Under the pieces are notes generated by a model. It did no database searches. It saw nothing but the letters and a program-made list of their open reading frames with translations, and was not told the origin of the DNA. A stretch of DNA of 64,000 nucleotides. Origin: Constantimarinum furrinae (GTDB lineage: Bacteria > Bacteroidota > Bacteroidia > Flavobacteriales > Flavobacteriaceae). The stretch lies in the NCBI RefSeq assembly GCF_014295415.1, contig NZ_CP052909.1:2294001-2358000 (forward strand). The letters run 5' to 3'. Positions 28,457 to 36,885 of the stretch are shown piece after piece. The translations under genes and the position numbers were made by a program. Positions within the stretch are counted from its first letter, which is position 1. Each line of letters starts with the position of its first letter.

Positions 28457-28548
28457 ATAAATCTTATTCTTCAGTTTTTTTAGGACTATTTGTAAGAATT
28501 TTCTAATATTAGCGCCAGAATTATAAACCCTTATAGGAGAACAAATTA

Positions 28549-30591
28549 ATGTCTTTACTTATCCCCAGACGCTTTTACTGGATATCAGTTATGATATTTC
28601 TTGTGATGAGTCTTTTGTGTACTTTCCTATTTCTTCGCGCTCGGGATAATCTGCAAAAGGTCTATTATAATCAGATCAAAACTTCCGGAAGCCTTGCTTC
28701 GCATGATTTTGAGAGAACTATAAGAAATAATATTATTTCCCTCTCAAACCTCAAGGCCCGTCTGGAGGAAAGTGATGGTGCTTTTCAACAGTATTTGTTT
28801 AGTGATGCCGAGAGACTCATAGGGCAGAATGAAGCGTTACAGTTTGTAGAATGGATAAATAAGGATGGCATTATAACAGATATTGTTCCTCTTGAGCCCA
28901 ATAAGACCGTTATTGGACTTGATATTTCAAAAATTGAATATCGATATACGAATTGGAGAGAAAAAAGTCTTAGCGGTATTACTAATATAACACCTTGGGT
29001 GAAATTAACGCAAGGTGGAAAAGCGTTTTTAGTCGATGTTCCGGTATTTTATAAGGAGGAATTTCAGGGAACCATTACGGCCGGAATGGATTTTAAAAAG
29101 CAATTCGATAATATTGGAAGAAATCTAGAAGAGCATGCCATTCTTATAAAAGATGATGTCGGAAATGTATTTTATAGTTTCAATGATCCGCAACCGGCTA
29201 ATTTTCCCGATTCTCGAGTTTTTACAACTCAGTTAAAACCGAATCCGGCAAGTAATGAGAACTGGACCTTTTATTTTCTATATAGGGACAATGCTGTATA
29301 TAAGGAGCGGACTAGGGTTCAGAATTCCGCGTTAGGGGTAGGACTCATATTTTCGGCATTGCTAAGTCTCCTTTCTTATTTTTTCCTCGCAGCGCGGTTT
29401 AAGGCCAAAAAATTTGAAAGTCTCAACTTCAGCCTTAATCAATTAAATAACGAACTGGAATTAGAAAAGGAAAAAGCGTTTAAAGCTTCACAGGCTAAAA
29501 CACAATTTCTATCTAACATGAGTCATGAAATAAGAACTCCTTTAAATGCTATCCTTGGATTTGCAAATATTCTGAAGGATCGTGATATCAGTAAAACGGA
29601 AGGTGTTTATGTAAAGCTCATGCACAATTCGGCTAATGCGCTGCTCTCACTCGTTAATGATATACTGGATATCGACAAAATTGAGTCGGGTGAAATTAAG
29701 ATCGATCACGATGAGTTTAGTCCGTCTAAACGTATTAAAAAGATAGTTGATACTTACACTCCTGAAATTTATAATAAAGGTCTTGTAGTAGAAACCAACA
29801 TTGAAGCCGTTTATAAAAAGAAAGTGATCGGTGACAGGTCTAAGTTCGATCAAATATTCACTAATTTAATAAACAATGCTATTAAATTTACCCCAGAAGG
29901 GCGGATCAAAGTGCATTACAGTGACGAGATACAGGACGGGAATCTTATAGTCACAGTTTTTATAGAGGATACCGGGGTTGGAATATCGCAATCTAAACTT
30001 GACTATATCTACGATCGATTTGTTCAAGCTGAAGATGGGATACGGAAACGACACGCCGGGGGTGGCTTGGGACTGTCAATTACAAAGGAATTAGTTTCTT
30101 TATTAGACGGTACAATTGAAGTTGAGAGTAAGGAAAACGAGGGTACAAAATTCACTGTTACGCTTCCTTTTTTACTATCATCGGGCACTATTACGGATGA
30201 GAATAACGATTTAGACTTTACGGGGACTAAAGCGCTTGTGGTAGACGATAATCGGCTCAATCGGATCATTTTAATGAATTATCTCAACGCTATTCATGTG
30301 AAATCGGTTGGGGCCGCCAATGGAAAAGAGGCATTGAGGTGTTTAGAAATGGAGGATTTTGATTTGATACTAATGGACATTCATATGCCGCAAATGGATG
30401 GTTTTGAGACGGTCTCTCATATTAGAAGCGGAATGATAGAAACGCTGATCATTGGGGTGTCTGCAGATGTGACACGGCAAGCTATAGAAAAAGGAATGCG
30501 AGTAGGTATGGATGATTATTTGCTCAAGCCTATTAATAAAAGTGATCTGTATGCAATACTCCAAAAGCACTTTCGGCATAACAAGGTGTAA
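28549..30591 (+). CDS. hybrid sensor histidine kinase/response regulator
   Basis: A 680-residue membrane sensor. Membrane segment 1 is at residues about 12-28, followed by a periplasmic CHASE-like sensor domain (about 60-240, with FVEWINKDGIITDIVPLEPN), segment 2 at about 264-284, a coiled coil to 320, HisKA with His326 (SHEIRTPLN), HATPase with DTGVG and GGLGLS motifs, and a C-terminal receiver whose phospho-acceptor Asp610 lies in ILMDIHMPQMDG. No HPt domain is present and no partner is adjacent. The CHASE assignment rests on position and residues, so it is tentative; ligand unknown. Confidence 0.9.
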   Translation: MSLLIPRRFYWISVMIFLVMSLLCTFLFLRARDNLQKVYYNQIKTSGSLASHDFERTIRNNIISLSNLKARLEESDGAFQQYLFSDAERLIGQNEALQFVEWINKDGIITDIVPLEPNKTVIGLDISKIEYRYTNWREKSLSGITNITPWVKLTQGGKAFLVDVPVFYKEEFQGTITAGMDFKKQFDNIGRNLEEHAILIKDDVGNVFYSFNDPQPANFPDSRVFTTQLKPNPASNENWTFYFLYRDNAVYKERTRVQNSALGVGLIFSALLSLLSYFFLAARFKAKKFESLNFSLNQLNNELELEKEKAFKASQAKTQFLSNMSHEIRTPLNAILGFANILKDRDISKTEGVYVKLMHNSANALLSLVNDILDIDKIESGEIKIDHDEFSPSKRIKKIVDTYTPEIYNKGLVVETNIEAVYKKKVIGDRSKFDQIFTNLINNAIKFTPEGRIKVHYSDEIQDGNLIVTVFIEDTGVGISQSKLDYIYDRFVQAEDGIRKRHAGGGLGLSITKELVSLLDGTIEVESKENEGTKFTVTLPFLLSSGTITDENNDLDFTGTKALVVDDNRLNRIILMNYLNAIHVKSVGAANGKEALRCLEMEDFDLILMDIHMPQMDGFETVSHIRSGMIETLIIGVSADVTRQAIEKGMRVGMDDYLLKPINKSDLYAILQKHFRHNKV

Positions 30592-30605
30592 GAACAGATT
30601 AAAGA

Positions 30606-30983
30606 TTAGTTTCTTTTTGTGGCTGTAGCTTTCTTTTTTACAGATTGCCCTACTTCATTGAATTCGAAAGTATAAGTATTTCCTTCGGTATACAGAATTT
30701 TAATATGAATGGCTTTTTTTTCTGAAATGCTATTCGGGTTTAATTTTTTCAGAATATACTCGCAGTCATTGATCCAACGAACCGATGCAGTATCGATCTT
30801 TCCGTTAAAGTATTCAACTTCAATGGAATCATTTCGTTCAATTCTTGTGGTAAAAAGTTCAGTTCCTACTAAGGCCTCAAACTCGAAAGTTCCCGTTTTA
30901 AAGGCAGTGCAATTGCGTTCAGGTTCATAGCAACCCGTAACAAATATAAAAACCAGAAATAGTGCAGAAAATCGCATAGACAA
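30606..30983 (-). CDS. small lipoprotein of unknown function
   Basis: A 125-residue predicted lipoprotein: the lipobox FVTGC puts the lipidated cysteine at residue 18. The mature part starts CYEPERNCTAFKTGTFEFE and is mostly beta-prone. The start may be Met1 or Met3 (MRFSALF). I do not recognise a named domain. It is convergent with the hybrid kinase gene, with only 14 bases between stops. Confidence 0.75.
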   Translation of the reverse strand: MSMRFSALFLVFIFVTGCYEPERNCTAFKTGTFEFEALVGTELFTTRIERNDSIEVEYFNGKIDTASVRWINDCEYILKKLNPNSISEKKAIHIKILYTEGNTYTFEFNEVGQSVKKKATATKRN

Positions 30984-31020
30984 CGTTTTTGCAAATTTCA
31001 GAATTTAAATTTGAAATCCC

Positions 31021-31428
31021 TCAATTTTCGTAGGCTTTGAAGCTTCCGTCCTTATAGAAAATAATCACTCTGTCAATTTCCTTTTCTGAATTACCTGTCA
31101 CTGGTATCGAAGCTGATGCTGATCGAGATGCAGGTTTTGACTCGTTTTTAGGCAAAGGTTCGTTATGCTCTGAAGACGAAGTTTCCTGAATGGTTTTAGA
31201 TTGAGCAGGGAAGGAGCCCTTTCCATTGAGCAACCAGTACAATTCCACTTCAGGAAATTTTTGGATCACCTTCATAATAAAATCCAAACTGGGTTTATTC
31301 CGACCCGAAAGGAGGTGTGACATCGTGGAGCGATTGAAGTCGATCTCTTCCGAAAATGCAGCCGCCGACAACCCGTAGAAAGCGAGTATTTTTTCGAGCC
31401 TTTTTGCAAAATCGGTGCTGTTTACCAT
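31021..31428 (-). CDS. XRE-family helix-turn-helix regulator
   Basis: A 135-residue regulator. The HTH_3/XRE domain spans residues about 7-65, with AAAFSEEIDFNRSTMSHLLSGR as the helix-turn-helix. The region after residue 75 is Ser/Pro-rich, then a short tail FYKDGSFKAYEN. Beside its start at 31428 is a GTTTACAAATGTAAAT site (31455-31470) that covers its own -7 element, suggesting autorepression. A matching site lies before the divergent peptidase gene. No phage genes are near, so it is not a prophage repressor. Confidence 0.88.
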   Translation of the reverse strand: MVNSTDFAKRLEKILAFYGLSAAAFSEEIDFNRSTMSHLLSGRNKPSLDFIMKVIQKFPEVELYWLLNGKGSFPAQSKTIQETSSSEHNEPLPKNESKPASRSASASIPVTGNSEKEIDRVIIFYKDGSFKAYEN

Positions 31429-31454
31429 TGTAATATGCTTTCTGTGATCTAAAC

Positions 31455-31470
31455 GTTTACAAATGTAAAT
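31455..31470. promoter_or_regulatory. operator overlapping -7 element of the XRE gene
   Basis: GTTTAC-AAAT-GTAAAT is a near-perfect inverted repeat. On the minus strand it contains TACATTTG (31460-31467), a TAnnTTTG -7 element 31 bases before the XRE start. A protein bound here would block the XRE promoter. Confidence 0.6.
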
Positions 31471-31668
31471 TATTATATTCGTATTCTATATAAAACAGTT
31501 AAAATACCTATAATATAATTAATTAAATACTTTAATTAAAGATATATAAAGCGTTGAAAATAAATCTATTATATTGTGTAATAATGAACATGTTAAAATT
31601 TCTATTCATTTTTTAGAATAGGAGGTCAAGAGTTGGTTACAACAGTATACAGATTAGCGATATTCACT

Positions 31669-31684
31669 GTTTACAATTGTAAAC
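31669..31684. promoter_or_regulatory. operator upstream of M14 peptidase gene
   Basis: GTTTACAATTGTAAAC is a perfect 16-bp palindrome of the same type as the site at 31455-31470. It ends 11 bases before the -7 element TACCTTTG (31696-31703) of the peptidase gene and so covers the -33 region. A degenerate third copy, GTTTACCTTTGTCTAC, spans 31693-31708, over that -7 element. Confidence 0.6.
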
Positions 31685-31695
31685 AAGGCAATGTT

Positions 31696-31703
31696 TACCT
31701 TTG
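31696..31703 (+). promoter_or_regulatory. -7 element of the M14 peptidase gene
   Basis: TACCTTTG matches TAnnTTTG and lies 18 bases before the ATG at 31722, leaving a short untranslated leader. Confidence 0.55.
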
Positions 31704-31721
31704 TCTACCAAGATGTAACCT

Positions 31722-32888
31722 ATGAGATTCGAGACATGGTATAAACACAATTTTGAGGATCGATTATCGGGTAGATATATTACGCTAGATCACATCGATC
31801 CTATCCTTAAATCTTACTCCCGAGATTTTGAAGTTTCTTCAATAGGAATTTCAGAAGAAGGAAAAAATATTTCTATGTTGAGAATCGGGACCGGTTCAAA
31901 AAAAGCATTAGCCTGGTCTCAAATGCACGGAAATGAATCAACGACGACAAAAGCTTGTTTCGATTTTTTAAAGTTTATTACCCAAAACGAGCAATTTTCA
32001 GAAGAAATAAGCGCATTTCTCAATTCGTACAGTTTCTACCTTATTCCGATGTTAAATCCGGACGGAGCCAAGCGCTATACGCGTGAAAATTCAAATATGG
32101 TCGATCTCAACCGTGATGCACAAGATCTAAGTCAGAATGAAAGTAAAATACTGCGCCAGGCTTTCCATGATATCGAACCCGACCTGTGCCTCAATCTACA
32201 CGATCAGCGAACTATTTATGGCTTACGAACCGGTTTACCGGCAACAGTTTCATTTCTGGCGCCTTCGGCAGATGAGCAACGGAGCATCACTGCGTCCAGA
32301 GAAGTCGCTATGAACCATATCGTGCGAATGTACAATAGATTAGAAAAGTTAATTCCCGGGCAGATTGGAAGGTACGACGACGCTTTCAATATAAACTGTG
32401 TAGGAGATACTTTTCAGATGCTTGGTGTCCCAACAATTTTGTTTGAAGCAGGTCACTTTCAGAATGATTATCTGCGAGAACAAACAAGAATGTATATTTT
32501 CTTCGCATTGTTGGAATTATTTTCAATATCACAAGAATCCAACCGTCAGGCCGTTACATCAGCTTACGAGAAGATTCCGGAGAATATGGTAAACTTTAAA
32601 GATATTATCATCAGCAATATACGTCTGGAGGATAGTGAGAACAGCACTTCTCTGGCAATTCAATATCGGGAAATTGTGCGCAACGGGGAGATTCAGTTTA
32701 TACCTCAACTTGATTTTATCGGAGATCTTTCAACTTTTAACGCCCACAAACATATTGATGCTCAGCACAAAACCGTTTTAGTGAATTCTCAAGAAAACAT
32801 AAAAATTGGTGAGAAAATTATAACGATTCAGGATAAATACGACAGAAACAATGTGATTTATTCAAATAATGATCCATTTTCTTTATAA
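31722..32888 (+). CDS. M14-family metallocarboxypeptidase
   Basis: A 388-residue protein with the zinc-site motif H-x2-E in QMHGNESTTTK near residues 68-71, PMLNPDGAKRY, NLNRDAQDLS-type residues, and the third His ligand in LCLNLHDQRT. The catalytic Glu is likely in TILFEAGHFQND. There is no signal peptide, so it acts in the cytoplasm or is exported by another route. It is divergent from the XRE regulator and has the linked operators, so it is probably controlled by that regulator. Substrate unknown. Confidence 0.88.
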   Translation: MRFETWYKHNFEDRLSGRYITLDHIDPILKSYSRDFEVSSIGISEEGKNISMLRIGTGSKKALAWSQMHGNESTTTKACFDFLKFITQNEQFSEEISAFLNSYSFYLIPMLNPDGAKRYTRENSNMVDLNRDAQDLSQNESKILRQAFHDIEPDLCLNLHDQRTIYGLRTGLPATVSFLAPSADEQRSITASREVAMNHIVRMYNRLEKLIPGQIGRYDDAFNINCVGDTFQMLGVPTILFEAGHFQNDYLREQTRMYIFFALLELFSISQESNRQAVTSAYEKIPENMVNFKDIIISNIRLEDSENSTSLAIQYREIVRNGEIQFIPQLDFIGDLSTFNAHKHIDAQHKTVLVNSQENIKIGEKIITIQDKYDRNNVIYSNNDPFSL

Positions 32889-32922
32889 AAAGCGTTATTT
32901 TTGTCTTTTTAACACCTCCTCC

Positions 32923-33402
32923 ATGGCTAAATTCAAATTAGATGATACCGATCATCAGATTCTCGACATGTTAATCGAGAATACGCGTACTCCTTTTACC
33001 GATATTGCTAAAAAACTACAGATCTCTGCAGGAACCGTGCACGTTCGTGTACGTAAGATGGAAGAAGCAGGAATTATTACAGGTTCTTCACTTACGCTAG
33101 ACTATAAAAAACTGGGTTATTCTTTTATCGCCTATGTGGGGGTTTTTCTCAATAAAACTTCTCAAACTCAATTTGTGTTGGAACGTATCAATGATATACC
33201 TTATGTAACGGTTGCCCACGTGACTACCGGAAAGTTCAATATCTTTTGTAAGATACGCGCAAAGGATACTTCTCATGCCAAGGATATTATATATCAGATC
33301 GATGATATTGAAGGCGTTACCCGTACAGAAACGATGATCTCGCTAGAGGAAAGCATCAATGACAAAAAGCGATTGATGCATTCAGTATTTAAGAATATTT
33401 AA
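32923..33402 (+). CDS. Lrp/AsnC family transcriptional regulator
   Basis: I start it at the ATG at 32923 (MAKFKLDDTDHQILDML, 159 residues), since the 18 extra upstream codons overlap the peptidase gene. Residues about 7-60 form the AsnC-type HTH (TPFTDIAKKLQISAGTVHVRVRKMEEAGIITG), followed by the RAM/ActL ligand domain with the GKFNIFCKIRA block. Family members sense amino acids or act constitutively. It starts 34 bases after the peptidase gene, so they may be co-transcribed; targets are unknown. Confidence 0.92.
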   Translation: MAKFKLDDTDHQILDMLIENTRTPFTDIAKKLQISAGTVHVRVRKMEEAGIITGSSLTLDYKKLGYSFIAYVGVFLNKTSQTQFVLERINDIPYVTVAHVTTGKFNIFCKIRAKDTSHAKDIIYQIDDIEGVTRTETMISLEESINDKKRLMHSVFKNI

Positions 33403-33601
33403 ACAATTTGCTTCTCTCATCCCAATGTATCACCTACAGGATGTGTTCTATTTTCCGTTTAAATTCTAAGCCTGAAATTCACTTACCATAGTTTTAACAA
33501 AGTTTAATAAAAGATTAGCAGCAAATCTTTGTTAAGCCCTGTGTTTATTGGTATTATTGATATAGAAGAAAATTATTAATAACAAAAAACTAAATACTAT
33601 T

Positions 33602-34150
33602 ATGGAAAAGAGAATTGCAATATTAGCGACCAACGGATTTGAAGAATCTGAACTTAAATCTCCTAAAGAAGCAATGGAAGCTGAGGGATTTAAAGTGGAT
33701 ATCGTAAGTGAGGAAAAGGGTACCATCAAGGGATGGGCCGATGGCAACTGGAGTAACGCTTACACCGTTGATAAAACCTTATCTGAAGTAAATTCGAAGC
33801 AATACAATGCACTGGTTCTTCCCGGCGGTGTTATAAATCCTGATAAACTGAGAAGAAACGAAGATGCCCTGATGTTTGTTCGTGATTTCTTTAAAGAGAA
33901 AAAGCCTGTGGCTGCAATTTGTCATGCCCCATGGACCCTTATCTCTGCCGATGTTGTAAAAGGCCGAAAAATGACTTCCTTCTCGTCAATTAAGGATGAT
34001 CTTGTGAACGCAGGAGCAAATTGGGTAGATGAAGAAGTAGTTGTGGACGAAGGATTTGTCACCAGTAGAAATCCGGATGATCTTCCTGCCTTTAATTCTA
34101 AACTGATTGAAGAGATCAAAGAAGGAAAACATGAATTACAACATGCATAA
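33602..34150 (+). CDS. PfpI/DJ-1 family protein (type 1 glutamine amidotransferase-like)
   Basis: A 182-residue protein beginning MEKRIAILATNGFEESEL. The nucleophile elbow reads AAICHAPWTLI near residue 106, with the Cys-His pair, and the conserved Glu of the FEE motif is at residue 15. This is the YhbO/PfpI subgroup of DJ-1 proteins, involved in stress resistance and reported to act as a glyoxalase or protein deglycase in some members. Strong terminator after it. Single-gene unit with a 199-bp upstream region. Confidence 0.92.
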   Translation: MEKRIAILATNGFEESELKSPKEAMEAEGFKVDIVSEEKGTIKGWADGNWSNAYTVDKTLSEVNSKQYNALVLPGGVINPDKLRRNEDALMFVRDFFKEKKPVAAICHAPWTLISADVVKGRKMTSFSSIKDDLVNAGANWVDEEVVVDEGFVTSRNPDDLPAFNSKLIEEIKEGKHELQHA

Positions 34151-34170
34151 CATATATAATGCTATAAATA

Positions 34171-34201
34171 AAAAAGAGGCGGTTTTTCCGCCTCTTTTTT
34201 T
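34171..34201. terminator. bidirectional rho-independent terminator
   Basis: GAGGCGG (34176-34182), loop TTTTT, CCGCCTC (34188-34194), flanked by an A tract and a T tract. Lies between the convergent PfpI and 97-residue protein genes. Confidence 0.85.
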
Positions 34202-34494
34202 TATTCTTCTTCGTCTAAAGTCTTTTTATCGGGTATCTCGCTAATAGGTTCATTGAAATCGGCATCCTCATAATCATCTTCATCGAAGTTGGCCATTGAA
34301 TTTTCCAGACGAGAGCTTACTTTAACGAGGTAAACGGTATCTTCGGTACGTACCTCGACAGCCTCTACGGTTTCGTTCTGGGCATTTTTAAAAGTGATCA
34401 CATGATCGTCGTCGTAGCCGTCGGGATACTTATCTACTAAAAGGGATAGGATTTCCGGGGTTAATTTTTTAAAGTCAACAATTATTCTTTTCAT
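34201..34494 (-). CDS. conserved acidic protein of unknown function
   Basis: I start it at the ATG at 34492-34494 (MKRIIVDFKKLTPEILSLLV, 97 residues), because the 19 upstream codons give a hydrophobic, non-conserved-looking extension. The first 65 residues look folded (DKYPDGYDDDHVITFKNAQNE), and the last 30 are strongly acidic (NFDEDDYEDADFNE). No domain is recognised. It lies 78 bases after aroB on the same strand and ends at a terminator. Confidence 0.7.
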   Translation of the reverse strand: MKRIIVDFKKLTPEILSLLVDKYPDGYDDDHVITFKNAQNETVEAVEVRTEDTVYLVKVSSRLENSMANFDEDDYEDADFNEPISEIPDKKTLDEEE

Positions 34495-34572
34495 AAGTGG
34501 TTCTCCGTAGATGGTTTGTCGTTTTAAAACTACTAAAAAATAGAAAACCACAAATTATCTCACCATAAATTT

Positions 34573-35646
34573 TCAAAAATTTTCGTAGTACTCAAAAGCA
34601 CTGTAAATTAGACTGTTAGGAACTTCACAATTTATTTTATGACTGCCAATCGCTTCCAGAAGTACGAAATGAACCTTGCCATTGGTGTTCTTTTTGTCGT
34701 AGATGAGTAGTTTAATTACGTTTTCAATATCAGATCGATTGAATTCCTGCTTCGGAAAATAGTTAAAGATCACCCTTGATATTTCTTCCAGTTTTTTCTT
34801 CGGAAACGACAATAACACAGATGAAATGAAGGTCGCTAAGATCATGCCTATCGCAATGGCTTCTCCGTGCAGTAAGGCTCGTCTTTCAGAATGATCGAGA
34901 CAATAAGACTCTATAGCATGCCCCAGCGTATGTCCGTAATTTAAAGTTTTTCTTAGGTTTTCTTCATTCGGGTCTGCAGAGACGACACTGTGCTTTATTA
35001 GAATAGACTCGAGAATTAGCGTATCCAAATCATCCCCGGTATGTTTATCGTAATTTGAAACCTTCTGCCAATAGGCTTCAGAATGGATCAAACCGTGTTT
35101 TAGCATTTCGGCCAGACCCGAAATAAAATGATCTTCGGGCAGGGTTTTTAAGAATTCAGTAGTCACCAGCACAAGATCCGGCTGTTTGATCACACCGATC
35201 TGATTTTTTAAACTACCCAAATCCACTCCGTTCTTTCCACCCACAGAGGCATCTACCATAGCCAGCAAGGAGGTAGGAATATGTATACAATGTATTCCAC
35301 GCTTGAATGTGGCTGCTACAAATCCACCCAGATCGGTAACCACACCACCGCCAAGATTGATTAATAAGCTCTTCCGGTCGGCTCCTTTTTCAGAAAGTTG
35401 CTGCCAAAGGGTTACGCAGCTGTCAATGGTCTTGTGAGATTCTCCCGCCTTCATGCTGAGCACCTCAAAATTTTTAAGAGTACAATTTCTTTGAAAAATG
35501 GGTAAACAATGGGTGTTTGTATTCTCGTCGGTTAGGACAAACACTTTCGAAAACCCTGAAGTAGAAAGATATGTATTTAGTGCCTCCCAGCTGCCGGAAT
35601 TAAAATGAATGGAGTGGGGGAGTTTGACATTTTTGCGATTTGGCAT
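34573..35646 (-). CDS. aroB: 3-dehydroquinate synthase AroB
   Basis: Converts 3-deoxy-D-arabino-heptulosonate 7-phosphate to 3-dehydroquinate in the shikimate pathway, with NAD and a divalent metal. The 357-residue protein shows the NAD loop LINLGGGVVTDLGGFVA near residue 101, PTSLLAMVDASVGGKNGVDLG near 125, and the metal-ligand region NYGHTLGHAIES. Complete length. Its promoter overlaps that of the divergent proline dehydrogenase gene. No other aro gene is adjacent. Confidence 0.96.
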   Translation of the reverse strand: MPNRKNVKLPHSIHFNSGSWEALNTYLSTSGFSKVFVLTDENTNTHCLPIFQRNCTLKNFEVLSMKAGESHKTIDSCVTLWQQLSEKGADRKSLLINLGGGVVTDLGGFVAATFKRGIHCIHIPTSLLAMVDASVGGKNGVDLGSLKNQIGVIKQPDLVLVTTEFLKTLPEDHFISGLAEMLKHGLIHSEAYWQKVSNYDKHTGDDLDTLILESILIKHSVVSADPNEENLRKTLNYGHTLGHAIESYCLDHSERRALLHGEAIAIGMILATFISSVLLSFPKKKLEEISRVIFNYFPKQEFNRSDIENVIKLLIYDKKNTNGKVHFVLLEAIGSHKINCEVPNSLIYSAFEYYENF

Positions 35647-35659
35647 GAAACGAAATTAG

Positions 35660-35693
35660 TTGTTTAAAGAGATATCAAATCTAACTATATTTG
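35660..35693 (+). promoter_or_regulatory. promoter of proline dehydrogenase gene, overlapping the aroB promoter
   Basis: TTG at 35660-35662 and TATATTTG at 35686-35693 (23 bases apart) fit the plus-strand promoter. On the minus strand TAGATTTG at 35676-35683 fits the aroB -7 element. The two -7 elements are separated by two bases, so both promoters cannot be occupied together. Confidence 0.55.
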
Positions 35694-35712
35694 TGAACTT
35701 TACTGAATTTAT

Positions 35713-36885
35713 ATGACGTCAAAATCTCTTTTTGATAATACCGAAACGGCTTTTTCCCTTAAAAGCGACTCGGAGCTGGAACGCGCCTATTTCCTGTTTA
35801 AAATGATCGCCAACGAACCTTTGGTCCGTATAGGCACTGCCGTCACCAAATTTGCCATCAGTGCGCATTTGCCTGTGGAAGGACTCATTCGCTCTACGGT
35901 CTTTGATCATTTTTGTGGCGGGGTAAACGAAAAGGATTGTCAGCCTACTGTAGATAGCTTACAAAGTGCCGGGGTGTACTCGGTATTGGATTACTCGGTA
36001 GAAGGGAAGGAGGAAGAAGAGCAATTTGATGCCACAATGGAAAAGGTCGTCGAACTCACACGATTTGCAGAAAAAAGGGGGGCGATGCCATTTTCGGTCT
36101 TTAAACCCACGGGGTTCGGCCGATTTAAGATCTGGCAAAAGATCACAGAGAAAACACCCCTTTCGGAAAGTGAACATCAGGAGTGGGAACGTATAAAAAC
36201 CCGATATGACCGGGTGTGTGAGGTGGCGCAGGAATGCCATATTTCCCTGCTTATAGATGGGGAGGAATCCTGGATGCAGGATGCTGCCGACGAGCTTTGT
36301 GAAGCCATGATGGAAAAGTACAATACCCAACGTCCTGTGGTTTTTAATACACTACAGTGTTATCGCTGGGACCGACTGGACTATTTAAAGGCAATACACC
36401 AAAGAGCTAAGGAAAAAGGGTATAAGTTGGGCTTTAAGGTAGTGCGTGGGGCTTATATGGAAAAAGAAAATGACAGGGCAGAGGAGCAGGGGTATCCCAC
36501 GCCTATATGTGAGAGCAAGAAGGCTACCGATGATAATTTTAATGCCGTAATGCGGTATATTTTCGACAATCTGGAGGATATTTCCCTGTTTTTAGGGACG
36601 CATAACGAGGCCAGCAGTTATCTGGCCCTGGATATTATAGCGGCCAAAGGACTGGCAAAGGACGATAAACGCATCTGGTTTGGTCAATTGTACGGAATGA
36701 GCGACCATATAAGTTATAATTTGGCCAAAGAAGGTTATAATGTGGCCAAATACATTCCCTTCGGACCGGTACGCGATGTGATGCCGTATTTAATACGACG
36801 GGCCGAAGAAAATACCTCCGTAAGCGGCCAGACCAGCCGGGAACTTACCCTGTTAAAGAAGGAAAAGGAGCGGAGGAGGATCTAA
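35713..36885 (+). CDS. proline dehydrogenase
   Basis: A flavoenzyme that oxidises proline to delta-1-pyrroline-5-carboxylate. The 390-residue monofunctional protein contains the barrel blocks VFKPTGFGRF, FKVVRGAYMEKE near residue 242, LGTHNEASS near 296, WFGQLYGMSD near 326 and the FGPVRDVMPYLIRRAEEN substrate-contact block near 352. There is no P5C dehydrogenase domain, so a separate enzyme is needed. Its last four bases overlap the convergent gene at 36882. Confidence 0.94.
   Translation: MTSKSLFDNTETAFSLKSDSELERAYFLFKMIANEPLVRIGTAVTKFAISAHLPVEGLIRSTVFDHFCGGVNEKDCQPTVDSLQSAGVYSVLDYSVEGKEEEEQFDATMEKVVELTRFAEKRGAMPFSVFKPTGFGRFKIWQKITEKTPLSESEHQEWERIKTRYDRVCEVAQECHISLLIDGEESWMQDAADELCEAMMEKYNTQRPVVFNTLQCYRWDRLDYLKAIHQRAKEKGYKLGFKVVRGAYMEKENDRAEEQGYPTPICESKKATDDNFNAVMRYIFDNLEDISLFLGTHNEASSYLALDIIAAKGLAKDDKRIWFGQLYGMSDHISYNLAKEGYNVAKYIPFGPVRDVMPYLIRRAEENTSVSGQTSRELTLLKKEKERRRI

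Noticed and set aside
31021-31428. XRE regulator as part of a prophage
   Set aside because: No phage structural, integrase or lysis genes are present in the window.
33494-33535. TTAACAAAG/CTTTGTTAA inverted repeat before the PfpI gene
   Set aside because: A 9-bp match in A+T-rich DNA with a 24-base spacer that overlaps another possible stem; no regulatory logic is evident.
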